64,000 nucleotides of DNA from the NCBI RefSeq assembly GCF_900119085.1, contig NZ_FPIQ01000011.1:31575-95574 (forward strand), written 5' to 3'. The DNA is from Nitrosovibrio sp. Nv17. GTDB taxonomy: Bacteria; Pseudomonadota; Gammaproteobacteria; Burkholderiales; Nitrosomonadaceae. The translations under genes and the position numbers were made by a program. Positions 18,882 to 27,940 of this stretch are shown here, one piece after another (the stretch's first letter is position 1; the number at the start of each line of letters is the position of its first letter). The notes beneath the pieces are model-generated. The model was not told the DNA's origin, made no database searches, and saw only the letters and a list, made by a program, of their open reading frames with translations.

Positions 18882-19570
18882 TGGATCGCAGCACGCTCGT
18901 TTCACGGATCGACGATATCCTGCCGCAGACGCAGTGCCGGCAGTGCGGCTTCCCCGGCTGCGAGCCCTATGCCGTGGCCATAGCGGAGGGCCGGGCCGGC
19001 ATCGACCGCTGCCCGCCCGGCGGAGAACAGGGAGTACGCAGGCTGGCGGCGCTTCTGGGCATCTCTCCGCCTCCGCTGGACACCCGCTACGGCATCACGA
19101 AACCCCGTATGGTGGCGCTCATCGACGAGTCGGCCTGCATCGGCTGCACCCTCTGCACGCTGGCCTGCCCGGTGGATGCCATCGTGGGTGCGGCCCGGCA
19201 GATGCACACCGTGCTCGCTGCCGAGTGCACCGGCTGCGAACTGTGCATTCCGCCGTGTCCGATGGACTGCATCGCCATGCTGCCGCTGGAACCTGTGATC
19301 CCGCATGACGAGCGGCACGCCGCGGATCACGCACGTGCACGCCATCACGCCAGGCTGCGCCGGCTCGAAGGCGACAGGTCGGCACAGGGGAAAAGCCCGG
19401 CGACGAGCGCCACCCAGGGAACCGCGGCAGCCGATGCCACCATCGGCGATACACGCGCCCTCAAGCGAGCCATCCTGCAGGCTGCGCTGGAGAAAGCAAG
19501 ATCGGGCAAACCGGACACCTGCGCGTCGCAAACGTCTTCGCAAAGCCATGAGCCCAGCCGCTCTATATGA
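18878..19570 (+). CDS. Stand-alone RnfB-like ferredoxin
   Basis: This 230-residue protein has the iron-sulfur part of RnfB but not its N-terminal membrane helix. A 4Fe4S domain with [19 protein letters not shown] and a later CPPGG is followed by two [4Fe-4S] ferredoxin motifs ([14 protein letters not shown] and [14 protein letters not shown]). The C-terminal 70 residues are low-complexity. The rest of the Rnf complex is not nearby. It overlaps nth by 23 bases, and rnfB-nth linkage is common; the stand-alone protein may act as a soluble electron carrier. The exact partner is unknown. Confidence 0.85.
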   Translation: MMDRSTLVSRIDDILPQTQCRQCGFPGCEPYAVAIAEGRAGIDRCPPGGEQGVRRLAALLGISPPPLDTRYGITKPRMVALIDESACIGCTLCTLACPVDAIVGAARQMHTVLAAECTGCELCIPPCPMDCIAMLPLEPVIPHDERHAADHARARHHARLRRLEGDRSAQGKSPATSATQGTAAADATIGDTRALKRAILQAALEKARSGKPDTCASQTSSQSHEPSRSI

Positions 19571-20240
19571 GATCTTCAGCCGTCTCAAGGCTGCCAATCC
19601 CAAGCCCGCCACCGAGCTGGAGTACGGCTCGCCCTTCGAGCTGCTGGTCGCGGTGATGCTCTCCGCCCAAGCTACCGACAGGAGCGTGAATCAGGCCACC
19701 CGGGAATTGTTTCCCCTAGCCAATACCCCGGAAAAGATCCTCTTCCTGGGCGAGGCGAGCCTGCGGGAAGCCATCAAGCGTATCGGGCTGTACAAGACCA
19801 AGGCAAAGAATATCCTGCTGACCTGTACCCTGCTCATCGAACGCCACGGCGGCAGGGTGCCGCAGACGCGGGAGCAGCTGGAAGCACTGCCCGGTGTGGG
19901 ACGCAAGACCGCAAACGTGGTATTGAACACTGCATTCGGCCAACCCACCATCGCAGTGGATACCCATATCTTTCGCGTTTCCAACCGTACCGGCATTGCG
20001 CCCGGAAAAACCGTGCTGGAAGTCGAACTGAAGCTGCTGGAACGCGTGCCGGAGGCATTCCGCCACGATGCCCACCACTGGCTGATCCTGCACGGCCGCT
20101 ACGTGTGCGTGGCGAGGAAACCGAGGTGTTCGCTGTGCCTCATCCACGACCTGTGCGAGTATCCGCACAAGGGGCCGATGGCGGATCCGCCGGCCGGCTC
20201 ATCGCGCGAATGGATGGCCGGAGACCTGGACGAGGTATAG
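19548..20240 (+). CDS. nth: Endonuclease III
   Basis: Nth removes oxidized pyrimidines and nicks abasic sites in base excision repair. The 230-residue protein has the helix-hairpin-helix [12 protein letters not shown] with the catalytic Lys, the catalytic Asp in [11 protein letters not shown] and a C-terminal [4Fe-4S] site with spacing Cx6Cx2Cx5C ([17 protein letters not shown]). It starts inside the rnfB-like gene. Confidence 0.97.
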   Translation: MSPAALYEIFSRLKAANPKPATELEYGSPFELLVAVMLSAQATDRSVNQATRELFPLANTPEKILFLGEASLREAIKRIGLYKTKAKNILLTCTLLIERHGGRVPQTREQLEALPGVGRKTANVVLNTAFGQPTIAVDTHIFRVSNRTGIAPGKTVLEVELKLLERVPEAFRHDAHHWLILHGRYVCVARKPRCSLCLIHDLCEYPHKGPMADPPAGSSREWMAGDLDEV

Positions 20241-20672
20241 ATGTTCGATCCCACGAGAGCCCAGGCACGCCGTTTTTTCTTCGACACCTGGCGCAAGTAC
20301 CAGCAGCGGGAAGTACTGTCCGCGATGGAAGGCATGGCCTTGGACGTCATCCTGCTGCACCCCGAATACCATGCCCTGCTGGACGACATGGAGCGCTATC
20401 AGGACAAGGACTATCTGCCCGAAATGGGCGACACCAACCCCTTCCTGCACATGAGTATGCATCTCGCCATCAGGGAACAGCTGTCGATCGACCAGCCCGC
20501 GGGCATACATCAGCGCTTCGAGCGCCAACTGGCCCGCACTGGAGATGCGCACGCCGCCACGCATCGCGTCATGGAATGTCTGGCCGAGATGATCTGGCAG
20601 GCGCAACGCAGCCAGTCGTCGTTCGACGCCGGGATCTACTTCGCGTGCCTGGACCGGGGAGGGGAGGAGTAG
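20241..20672 (+). CDS. DUF1841 family protein
   Basis: This 143-residue protein starts immediately after the nth stop. It matches the DUF1841 family by its N-terminus (FDPTRAQARRFFFDTWRKY) and the HPEYHALLDD and NPFLHMSMHLAIREQL segments. The family is largely betaproteobacterial and of unknown function; several conserved His and acidic residues hint at metal binding. It closes the pyrD-rnfB-nth run. Confidence 0.88.
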   Translation: MFDPTRAQARRFFFDTWRKYQQREVLSAMEGMALDVILLHPEYHALLDDMERYQDKDYLPEMGDTNPFLHMSMHLAIREQLSIDQPAGIHQRFERQLARTGDAHAATHRVMECLAEMIWQAQRSQSSFDAGIYFACLDRGGEE

Positions 20673-20702
20673 CGACGGCGCGACCTGGCACGCCGCCGCT
20701 GA

Positions 20703-20733
20703 CGGGTGCCCGGCGACAAGGGCAAGGCACCCG
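20703..20733. terminator. Hairpin between convergent operons
   Basis: CGGGTGCC (20703-20710) pairs perfectly with GGCACCCG (20726-20733) across a 15-base loop, between the end of the DUF1841 gene and the opposing cytochrome c gene. There is no strong T-run, so it may be a Rho-assisted or bidirectional stop. Confidence 0.4.
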
Positions 20734-20746
20734 GCGCAGCGTTTGC

Positions 20747-21073
20747 TCAGTACTTGGTTTGCAGGCCCGACTGGGTGGCGTAGTAGGCTGCCAGGTTCTC
20801 GATATCCTCCTGGCTCAGCGTCGCGGCCATGCCGGCCATGATGGGGTCCTTGCGCAGTCCAGACTTGTATTCGCTCAGGGATTTCTGGATGTAGCTTGCA
20901 TGCTGCCCGGCAATTCTGGGAAAGGTCGGGGCCGGACTGTTCCCGTCGGCACCATGACAGGCGGCACAGATCTCGGCCGCCTTCTTCTTGCCGGCCTCGA
21001 TGTCGCCAGCCATTCCCTGACCGGAAGCCAGGAGCACCGCGCCGCTCATTGCAGCGATCACATAATTTTTCAT
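20747..21073 (-). CDS. Periplasmic monohaem cytochrome c
   Basis: The 108-residue precursor has a signal peptide ending near GMAG and one haem motif CAACH (Cys36-His40). A downstream methionine in IMAGMAATLSQEDIENLAAYY probably serves as the sixth ligand, as in c553/c4-type class I cytochromes. It is the second of two tandem leftward genes encoding related cytochromes, which together could act like the two halves of a dihaem cytochrome c4. The redox partner is not shown by the sequence. Confidence 0.88.
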   Translation of the reverse strand: MKNYVIAAMSGAVLLASGQGMAGDIEAGKKKAAEICAACHGADGNSPAPTFPRIAGQHASYIQKSLSEYKSGLRKDPIMAGMAATLSQEDIENLAAYYATQSGLQTKY

Positions 21074-21100
21074 GGGGCTCTTCCTTGCGTGACGAATCGG

Positions 21101-21430
21101 TTATTTCCCTGTACCGGCATAGTATGCCGCAAGATCCTCGATATCCTGATCGGATAGCGTGGCCGCGATACCCTTCATGCTGGGGTGGCTGCGGGCATCA
21201 GTCTTGTACGCCTGCAGCGCCTTGACCAGGTACTCGGCGTGCTGGCCGCCGATGCGGGGAACATTGTATACCGAGGGATAGGAGGTTCTATAGCCTTCGA
21301 TGCCATGACAGCCGATGCACATGGCGTTTTTCTGCTTGCCCGCGACCGGGTCGCCGGCCGCATGCGCGGTGCCAGCCAGTGCCAGAACCAAGCCCCATGC
21401 AAATATGTTCACTATTGCTGGTAATCTCAT
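21101..21430 (-). CDS. Periplasmic monohaem cytochrome c, tandem paralogue
   Basis: The 109-residue precursor has a signal peptide ending near AHAA and haem motif CIGCH (Cys38-His42), then PRIGGQHAEYLVKALQAYK and MKGIAATLSDQDIEDLAAYY. It is clearly related to the gene 27 bases downstream (same lengths, same segments), so the pair arose by duplication. It likely carries electrons in the periplasm; in an ammonia oxidizer small c-type cytochromes connect HAO, quinone and terminal enzymes, but no direct link is shown. Confidence 0.88.
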   Translation of the reverse strand: MRLPAIVNIFAWGLVLALAGTAHAAGDPVAGKQKNAMCIGCHGIEGYRTSYPSVYNVPRIGGQHAEYLVKALQAYKTDARSHPSMKGIAATLSDQDIEDLAAYYAGTGK

Positions 21431-21516
21431 AGAGCGCCCTCTTCAAATATAAATGCCACTCTAAACGATGTACCATTTCTGGTCAACGCTTCAAGCAGCA
21501 GGTGTATGGAAATCGA

Positions 21517-23445
21517 TTATTGATGCTCTCGAGTTGGAATCGGGTGCCTGGCTTCCAGCTCCTCCCATCGGGTGTAGTGGCTCAACAGCTCTGCCTCGAT
21601 GATCGCCAAGCGTCCTTGCAGGGCCCGAACCTCATCCGGACAATCGCGGTAGATGGCCGAAGAACACAGCCTGCTTGCGATACCGGCCTGCTCGCGCTCC
21701 AATCCCTCTATTTTCGAGGGTAACTCATCAAGTTCACGGCGCTCATTGTACCCCAATTTGACGTGAACGGCTGATTTTTGTGTCTCTCCAGCCGGGAGCG
21801 GGGGCGGTTTCCGGGATGGGCGCGCCGAGGGTGCCGCTTTCGTGAGCTCTCTTGCCCGAAACCAGTCCTCGTAACCGCCGACATACTCCCGCAGCAATCC
21901 GCCGCCCTCGAAGACGATTACCTGGGTCACCACGTTGTCGAGGAACTCCCGATCATGGCTCACCAAGAACAATGTGCCCGCATAACTCTGCAGCAAGGCC
22001 TCGAGCAATTCCAGCGTTTCGATATCCAGATCGTTGGTGGGTTCGTCCAGGATCAGCAGATTCGCCGGACGGGTGAAGAGGCGTGCCAGCAACAAGCGGT
22101 TGCGCTCCCCGCCGGACAATGATTTGACCGGAGAGCGCGCCCGTGCCGGTGCGAACAGGAAGTCCTCAAGATAGCTGACGACGTGTTTCTTCGTCCCGTT
22201 GATCTCGACGAAATCCGACCCCTGGCTGATTGTCTCGATCAGTGTGGCTTCCTCGTCCAGCTGCTGGCGCAGCTGGTCGAAGTAGGCAACCGTCAGCCGG
22301 GCGCCTTGGCGCACGCTGCCGCGATCGGGCTGCAATTCGCCCAGGATCAGCCTGAGCAGGGTGGATTTTCCCGAACCATTCGGACCCAGCAATCCTACAC
22401 GGTCGCCGCGCAGGATACGGCAGGAGAAGTCTTCGATGACGGGGCTGCCGCCATAGCCCGCGCTGACATGCTCCAGCTCGAGCACCATGCGCCCGGACTT
22501 CTCCCCCTCTTCGACGGCCAGACGGAGGGTTCCCGCCCGTTCACGGCGCGCGGCACGCGCCAGGCGCAACGTTTCCAGCCGTCGCAGCCGCCCTTCGTTG
22601 CGCGTGCGTCGTGCCTGAATCCCGGTACGGATCCAGATCTCTTCCTGCGCCAGCACCTTGTCGGATTTCCGATGATGGGAGGCCTCGATTTCCAGCAGCT
22701 CCGCCTTCCTGCGCTGATATCCCGCAAAATTTTCTGAAAAAGAGATCAGATTGCCCCGATCAAGCTCTACGATACGGGTAGCGACGTTGTTCAGGAAACG
22801 CCGATCATGGGAAATGAACAGAATGCTTCCCACGAACTCCCGCAGCAGGCCTTCCAGCCATTCGATCGATACGACGTCCAGATGATTCGTAGGCTCATCC
22901 AGCAGCAGCACGTCGGGAGAAGCGACGAGTGCGCGCGCCAGCGCCACCCGCTTGCGCTGTCCTCCGGAAAGCTGTCCGACCCGGGCATCGGCGGGCAGAG
23001 CCAGCCTGTCGATCACGGCCTCCACCCGGCCGTGGATGCGCCATCCATCCTCGATCTCCAATTCGGCCTGCAAATCCTGCAGGCGCACCAGCAGCACCTC
23101 TGCATCGCCTTCCCCATCGCTCAGCGCATGGGACACCCGGTGATAGTCGAGCAGCGTGCGACTGATTGCACCCAACCCCTTGGACACCTCCTGAAACACA
23201 CTGAAGTCGGCGTCCAGTTCCGGTTCCTGCGCCACGCTGGCCACCTTCACCCCGGGAGCCTGCCAGATTCTTCCATCGTCGGGCTGGGCGTCTCCGGCCA
23301 GCAAATGCAGCAGGCTGGACTTGCCGCTGCCGTTCCTGCCGATCAACCCGATGCGCTCGCCCGCCTCGAGCTGCAAATCCACCCGGTCGAGCAGCGCGTG
23401 ATGGCCGAAGGCAAGGCTTACCTGGTCAAGAACGAGGAGGGGCAT
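21517..23445 (-). CDS. uup: ABC-F ATPase Uup
   Basis: A soluble ABC-F protein of 642 residues with two nucleotide-binding domains. Walker A motifs are GRNGSGKSSL and GPNGSGKSTL, signatures LSGGQRKRVALARAL and LSGGERNRLLLARL, and there is a linker between them. The C-terminal coiled coil (KLGYNERRELDELPSKIEGL onward) is typical of Uup, which binds branched DNA and ribosomes. I start at the ATG at 23445 (MPLLVLDQVSL); the longer reading frame upstream looks random. Confidence 0.93.
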   Translation of the reverse strand: MPLLVLDQVSLAFGHHALLDRVDLQLEAGERIGLIGRNGSGKSSLLHLLAGDAQPDDGRIWQAPGVKVASVAQEPELDADFSVFQEVSKGLGAISRTLLDYHRVSHALSDGEGDAEVLLVRLQDLQAELEIEDGWRIHGRVEAVIDRLALPADARVGQLSGGQRKRVALARALVASPDVLLLDEPTNHLDVVSIEWLEGLLREFVGSILFISHDRRFLNNVATRIVELDRGNLISFSENFAGYQRRKAELLEIEASHHRKSDKVLAQEEIWIRTGIQARRTRNEGRLRRLETLRLARAARRERAGTLRLAVEEGEKSGRMVLELEHVSAGYGGSPVIEDFSCRILRGDRVGLLGPNGSGKSTLLRLILGELQPDRGSVRQGARLTVAYFDQLRQQLDEEATLIETISQGSDFVEINGTKKHVVSYLEDFLFAPARARSPVKSLSGGERNRLLLARLFTRPANLLILDEPTNDLDIETLELLEALLQSYAGTLFLVSHDREFLDNVVTQVIVFEGGGLLREYVGGYEDWFRARELTKAAPSARPSRKPPPLPAGETQKSAVHVKLGYNERRELDELPSKIEGLEREQAGIASRLCSSAIYRDCPDEVRALQGRLAIIEAELLSHYTRWEELEARHPIPTREHQ

Positions 23446-23527
23446 GGCGCACGATACGACGTCGGCGGAAGGCAGGGATGGGGCGCAATTCTGCCACGTT
23501 CGGCCTGCCGTGGCAAAGCAGGGGCAA

Positions 23528-24097
23528 TCAAGAATCGGGCAGGGAGCTCTGCCAGGTGTCATCCCGCGGTCGTGCCCGCTGAATCGCCTGCAGCGCGTCA
23601 CACCATCCTTCGCACGCATTGCGTCCGGGCTGATGCCGCCAGGTATTCAACCATCCCTTGCACCACGCGTAAAAACCGAAAAACCGGAGAATGCGCCGCC
23701 GCTGCGCCGCATCCGGACGGCGGACACCGCAGATCAGCTTATCATCCGACATGCCCCGATCCGTCAGGATGACGGCTCCCCACGCCCGGACCCTGATCCG
23801 CATCCCGTAGGACAGCCGCGGGCCCAGCACCAGCGCATCCAGGAGATCTCCCTCGCGGCCCACATGGCTCGGAACCGAACCGTAATTGTAGGGACAGGGA
23901 AGCGGCGAGACGAAGTCCAGCTTGCCGGCGGGGCCACGCTTCAGGAAGCTGCCCCGCGGCACTTCGATCACCACCTCCACCATGGGAAACTCAGTGGAGG
24001 CCCGGGTGCCATTCACCCCGCCCTCCGTTTCCAGGCACGCGCGGGCATGTCGCCGGACTTCTGCCCCAGCCTCGATCTCAATCCGCCTGATTCTCAT
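23528..24097 (-). CDS. Inorganic-pyrophosphatase-like protein with altered active site
   Basis: The middle of this 189-residue protein aligns by eye to family I soluble pyrophosphatases: VVIEVPRGSF (42-51), CPYNYG (68-73), EGDLLDA (82-88) and LTDRGMSDDKL (111-121). Compared with E. coli Ppa, Asp67, Asp70, Asp97, Asp102 and Lys104 have counterparts, but the first aspartate of DGDPxD is Glu, the Pro is Leu, the Arg43 position is not Arg and Tyr51 is Cys. The C-terminal 60 residues (RFFGFYAWCKGWLNTWR) are not part of the standard fold. It may be a divergent hydrolase or a non-catalytic paralogue. It overlaps corC by 20 bases; the start is uncertain, since AGGAGG directly abuts the ATG. Confidence 0.6.
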   Translation of the reverse strand: MRIRRIEIEAGAEVRRHARACLETEGGVNGTRASTEFPMVEVVIEVPRGSFLKRGPAGKLDFVSPLPCPYNYGSVPSHVGREGDLLDALVLGPRLSYGMRIRVRAWGAVILTDRGMSDDKLICGVRRPDAAQRRRILRFFGFYAWCKGWLNTWRHQPGRNACEGWCDALQAIQRARPRDDTWQSSLPDS

Positions 24098-24920
24098 CCT
24101 CCTGATATCTCTCCACCAGCAACGTGTGCAGTCGGCGGCTATCGGCGCGTAGCACGACGAACCGGAAGCCGCCGATCACGACCGATTCTCCCCGCTTGGG
24201 AAGACGCCCGAATTGATGCAGTATCAGGCCCCCGATGGTGTCGTAGTCCGCGTCGCTCAACGCCGCTCCCAGCCTTTCGTTGAAATCGGGGATCTCGGTC
24301 ACCGCCTTGACGCGGTAGCGGCCGCTGGAATTCGGCACGATGCTGTCCTCGGCTTCGTCGAAATCGTGCTCGTCCTCGATATCGCCGACGATCTGCTCCA
24401 GCACGTCCTCGATGGTGATCAGTCCCGCCACCCCGCCGTACTCGTCGACCACGATGGCAACATGATTGCGGCTGCTGCGGAAATCCCGCAACAGCACGTT
24501 GAGCCGTTTGGATTCGGGTATGAACACCACGGGCCGCAGAATCTCGCGCATGTTCAGCGGCTCCTCTCCCGCATAGTAGCGCAGCAGGTCCTTCGCCAGC
24601 AGGATCCCGATCACGTTGTTCTTATCGCCCTCGACGACGGGAAAGCGGGAATGGGCGATCTCGATGATCGAGGGAATGAATTTCCCCGGGGGATCGTTGA
24701 TGTCGATCGTGTCCATCTGCGAACGCGGCACCATGATGTCCCGGGCCTGCATTTCCGAAAGCTGGATCGTCCCCTCGATCATCCCCAGGGCATCGGCATC
24801 CAGCAGGTTGCGCCGGTAGGCGGCCTGCAGGAGCGCCGCAAGCCGTTCCCTGTCCCTCGGTTCCCCCAGCGCCACGGCACGGAGACGCTCCAGCCACGAG
24901 GGTTTGGGAGGATCATCCAT
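24078..24920 (-). CDS. corC: CorC/HlyC family CBS-domain protein
   Basis: A 280-residue protein with tandem CBS domains (MVPRSQMDTIDIND near 65-78, and VAIVVDEYGGVAGLITIEDVLEQIVGDI near 155-180) and a C-terminal CorC_HlyC domain ending in LVERYQEDEN. CorC is associated with Mg/Co homeostasis. No transmembrane CNNM domain is present, as in the soluble CorC branch. It lies in a leftward run phoH-ybeY-corC, a usual order, with the apolipoprotein acyltransferase gene (lnt) often following but here replaced by the pyrophosphatase-like gene. Confidence 0.92.
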   Translation of the reverse strand: MDDPPKPSWLERLRAVALGEPRDRERLAALLQAAYRRNLLDADALGMIEGTIQLSEMQARDIMVPRSQMDTIDINDPPGKFIPSIIEIAHSRFPVVEGDKNNVIGILLAKDLLRYYAGEEPLNMREILRPVVFIPESKRLNVLLRDFRSSRNHVAIVVDEYGGVAGLITIEDVLEQIVGDIEDEHDFDEAEDSIVPNSSGRYRVKAVTEIPDFNERLGAALSDADYDTIGGLILHQFGRLPKRGESVVIGGFRFVVLRADSRRLHTLLVERYQEDENQAD

Positions 24921-24943
24921 GCCGGGAGGCCGATGAACCGGAT

Positions 24944-25432
24944 TCAGCGTACTTCTTCATAAGGGTGCCCGTACCCCAGCCCGGTGACGATCTCGACTTC
25001 CAGCCGTTCCATGATCCGCGCCTCGGCATCCTCTTCGTGATCGTAGCCCTGCAGATGGAGGATGCCGTGCACGGTGAGATGGGCGTAGTGCGCCATCGGA
25101 TCCTTGCCCTGGCGACGGGCCTCCTCCGCTATCACCGGTGCGCACAGGACGATGTCCCCGCACAGGGGATGCGTGTCGTCATAGATGAAGGTCAGCACGT
25201 TGGTTGCGTGATCCCCCCCCCGGAAATCGCGATTGAGCGCGTACCCCTCGGGGCGATCCACGACACGCAGCGCGACCTCGGCATCCCGCAGCAGTGCCGC
25301 CTCCACCCATGCGCGGAACTGCGCACGAGTGGGGACGTCGTCCGCCAAGGTGGCGTACTGCGTCGCAAGCTTCAGGCGCACCTGGCGGGCATCCGGCTTG
25401 CGGTCGGGTTCGGCGCTACAACTGTTTTTCAT
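24944..25432 (-). CDS. ybeY: Endoribonuclease YbeY
   Basis: YbeY is a zinc endoribonuclease needed for 16S rRNA 3'-end maturation and ribosome quality control. The 162-residue protein carries the metal motif HGILHLQGYDHEED (H3xH5xH pattern) and LNRDFRGGDHATNVLTF. The start at 25432 overlaps the phoH stop by 17 bases. Confidence 0.94.
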   Translation of the reverse strand: MKNSCSAEPDRKPDARQVRLKLATQYATLADDVPTRAQFRAWVEAALLRDAEVALRVVDRPEGYALNRDFRGGDHATNVLTFIYDDTHPLCGDIVLCAPVIAEEARRQGKDPMAHYAHLTVHGILHLQGYDHEEDAEARIMERLEVEIVTGLGYGHPYEEVR

Positions 25433-26390
25433 GTTGCGCGTATGCATTGACGATGCTCTGCACCAGGGGGTGGCGCACCACATCATCGGCTCCGAAGTGG
25501 GAGAAGGCGATACCGCGCACCTTGCCGAGGATCCGCTCGGCGTCCACCAGCCCGCTTTTCTGATGCCGGGCCAGGTCGATCTGGGTGACGTCGCCCGTCA
25601 CCACCGCCTTGGAACCAAATCCGATCCGGGTGAGGAACATCTTCATCTGTTCCGGCGTCGTATTCTGGGCCTCGTCGAGAATGATGAACGACTTGTTCAG
25701 CGTGCGCCCGCGCATGAAGGCGAGCGGCGCAATCTCGATCGTGCTGCGCTCGAACTGCTTGCTGGTTCTGTCCAGTCCCATCAGATCGTAAAGTGCGTCA
25801 TAAAGTGGACGCAGATAGGGGTCCACCTTCTGCACCAGGTCCCCCGGGAGGAAGCCCAGGCGCTCGCCCGCTTCCACTGCTGGACGCACCAGGATGATGC
25901 GCGCCACCATGTCGCGCTCGAGCGCATCGACTGCGCTCGCCACGGCGAGATAGGTCTTGCCGGTGCCCGCCGGGCCGATGGCGAACGTGATGTCGTGCTG
26001 CTGGATGTGCTGCAGGTATTCCACCTGCCGGGGCGTGCGGCCGCGCAGGTCGCCGCGTCGGGTCAGCAGTGCCGGCATGACCGGCGCCTTTTCATCGGTA
26101 TCGGCTGCCGGCTTCACCGCATGGGCGTTCAGCGCCTCGATCAGGCCCAGCTGGATCTGCTCGATATCGAGGTGCTGCTGCGCCTGGTCGTAGAAATTCT
26201 GCAGCATCTCCGCTGCCAGCCGGCTCCTCGCGGGCTGGCCTCGCACGGCGAACCGTTCTCCCCGGCGCGCGATGACGACGTCTAGGGCCGTCTCGATCTG
26301 TTTGAGATTCTCGTCGAGGACACCGCACAGATTGGCGAGGCGCTGATTGTCGGCCGGAGAAAACGAAATTTCGACGGGCTGGAGCTTCAA
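25416..26390 (-). CDS. ybeZ: PhoH-family ATPase YbeZ
   Basis: This PhoH-like protein of 324 residues has the Walker A motif GPAGTGKTYLA, FIILDEAQNTTPEQMKMFLTRIG as Walker B region and the N-terminal FSPADNQRLANLCGVLDENL. It is the usual partner of YbeY in rRNA processing. The start codon is TTG at 26390: an in-frame TGA lies two codons upstream and the conserved N-terminus begins within a few residues, so no ATG or GTG start can replace it. It follows miaB on the same strand. Confidence 0.93.
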   Translation of the reverse strand: MKLQPVEISFSPADNQRLANLCGVLDENLKQIETALDVVIARRGERFAVRGQPARSRLAAEMLQNFYDQAQQHLDIEQIQLGLIEALNAHAVKPAADTDEKAPVMPALLTRRGDLRGRTPRQVEYLQHIQQHDITFAIGPAGTGKTYLAVASAVDALERDMVARIILVRPAVEAGERLGFLPGDLVQKVDPYLRPLYDALYDLMGLDRTSKQFERSTIEIAPLAFMRGRTLNKSFIILDEAQNTTPEQMKMFLTRIGFGSKAVVTGDVTQIDLARHQKSGLVDAERILGKVRGIAFSHFGADDVVRHPLVQSIVNAYAQHEKQL

Positions 26391-26486
26391 GATTCAATCC
26401 GACGAATACGGGTATGCAATTCTCGCAATGACGGGAACGCATTGCAAGGAGGCATTCCGGCCGGCGCCACATCGCCGTTCCCGCGA

Positions 26487-27851
26487 TCAAGCATCGCCGC
26501 GATCCCTCGCGATCTCTCCACGCAGCGAATGGGACAACGCCGCGGTGATGCGTACCCGGACGAAATTTCCGACATCTGCGGGATTGCCGGGAAAATTGAC
26601 CATGCGGTTGTTGTCGGTGCGACCGCAAAACTCATCCTTGTTCTTCCTTGAAGAGCCTTCCACCAGCACCCGCTGCAGCGATCCGACCATGCCCTGACTG
26701 ATGGCCTGCGCCTGCCGCGCGATTCCTTCCTGCAACCGTCGCAGACGTTCCAGCTTGACGTCGTGGGGGGTGTCGTCGGGCAGGTCCGCGGCGGGCGTGC
26801 CGGGCCGCGGACTGTAGATGAAACTGAAGGAATCATCGAAGCCGATGCTTTCGACCAGTCTCATGGTCGCCTCGAAGTCGGCCTCGGTCTCGCCGGGAAA
26901 ACCCACGATGAAGTCGGAAGTGAGACAGATGTCAGGACGTGCGGCACGCAGCCTCCGGACCATGGACTTATACTCCAGCGCAGTATAGCCGCGTTTCATC
27001 GCCAGCAGCACCCGATCCGATCCCGACTGCACCGGCAGATGCAGGTGGCTCACCAGCTTGGGCAGCAACCGGTAGGCTTCGATCAGCCGCTGGGTGACTT
27101 CCCGCGGATGAGATGTGGTGTAGCGTATACGCTCGATCCCGGGAATATCGCTGATGCATTCCAACAGCAGCGCCAGGTCCGCGATCCCGCGCTGCCCCGC
27201 ATGTTCCATGGTCCCGCGGTATGCGTTCACGTTCTGCCCCAGCAGCGTCACTTCCCTGATGCCACGGTCCGCCAACCTCACCACCTCCACCAACACGTCC
27301 TCCAGCGGCCGCGACATTTCCTCCCCCCGTGTATACGGCACCACACAGAAGCTGCAGTACTTGCTGCAGCCCTCCATGATCGAAAGAAACGCAGTGGCGC
27401 CTTCCGAACGTGGCAGCGGCAGGTGATCGAATTTCTCTATTTCGGGAAACGAGATGTCCACCTGCGGCAGGCCGGTGGCATGGCGCGCCGAAATCAGCTG
27501 CGGCAGGCGATGCAGGGTTTGCGGGCCGAAGACCAGATCCACGTACGGTGCCCGCCTCACGATCTCGGCGCCCTCCTGGCTGGCCACGCATCCGGCCACA
27601 CCGATGAGCAATGCAGGATTGGTCCGCTTCAGGTGCCGCACCCGTCCCAGATCGTGGAATACCTTCTCCTGGGCCTTTTCTCGAACCGAACAGGTGTTGA
27701 ACAATATGATATCCGCATCACCTGGCTCGTCGGTCTTCTCGGTGCCGTGCGCAGCGTGCAGCACATCCGCCATCTTGTCCGAGTCGTACTCGTTCATCTG
27801 GCAGCCAAAGGTCTTGATGTAGAGCTTTTTCACCATGTGCGCATTCGCCAT
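26487..27851 (-). CDS. miaB: tRNA-2-methylthio-N6-dimethylallyladenosine synthase
   Basis: MiaB is a radical SAM methylthiotransferase acting on i6A37 of tRNAs. The 454-residue protein has the three cysteines of the auxiliary cluster ([18 protein letters not shown] and GCVASQEG), the radical SAM motif [15 protein letters not shown] and a C-terminal TRAM domain. The start at 27851 (MANAHMVKK) is supported by a purine-rich stretch upstream; the ATG at 27836 is an alternative. It heads the miaB-ybeZ-ybeY-corC run. Confidence 0.95.
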   Translation of the reverse strand: MANAHMVKKLYIKTFGCQMNEYDSDKMADVLHAAHGTEKTDEPGDADIILFNTCSVREKAQEKVFHDLGRVRHLKRTNPALLIGVAGCVASQEGAEIVRRAPYVDLVFGPQTLHRLPQLISARHATGLPQVDISFPEIEKFDHLPLPRSEGATAFLSIMEGCSKYCSFCVVPYTRGEEMSRPLEDVLVEVVRLADRGIREVTLLGQNVNAYRGTMEHAGQRGIADLALLLECISDIPGIERIRYTTSHPREVTQRLIEAYRLLPKLVSHLHLPVQSGSDRVLLAMKRGYTALEYKSMVRRLRAARPDICLTSDFIVGFPGETEADFEATMRLVESIGFDDSFSFIYSPRPGTPAADLPDDTPHDVKLERLRRLQEGIARQAQAISQGMVGSLQRVLVEGSSRKNKDEFCGRTDNNRMVNFPGNPADVGNFVRVRITAALSHSLRGEIARDRGDA

Positions 27852-27940
27852 TCCCGCCACGCCCCCGAATCCGCCGGGGAACGGCTCCCCCGCGAGTGCG
27901 TCGGAACCATCGCCATGCAACCGAATGCGGGCATCATGAA

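Noticed and set aside
25233..26285. A 350-codon open frame opposite ybeY and phoH
   Set aside because: Both leftward genes are well supported, so this is a shadow frame.
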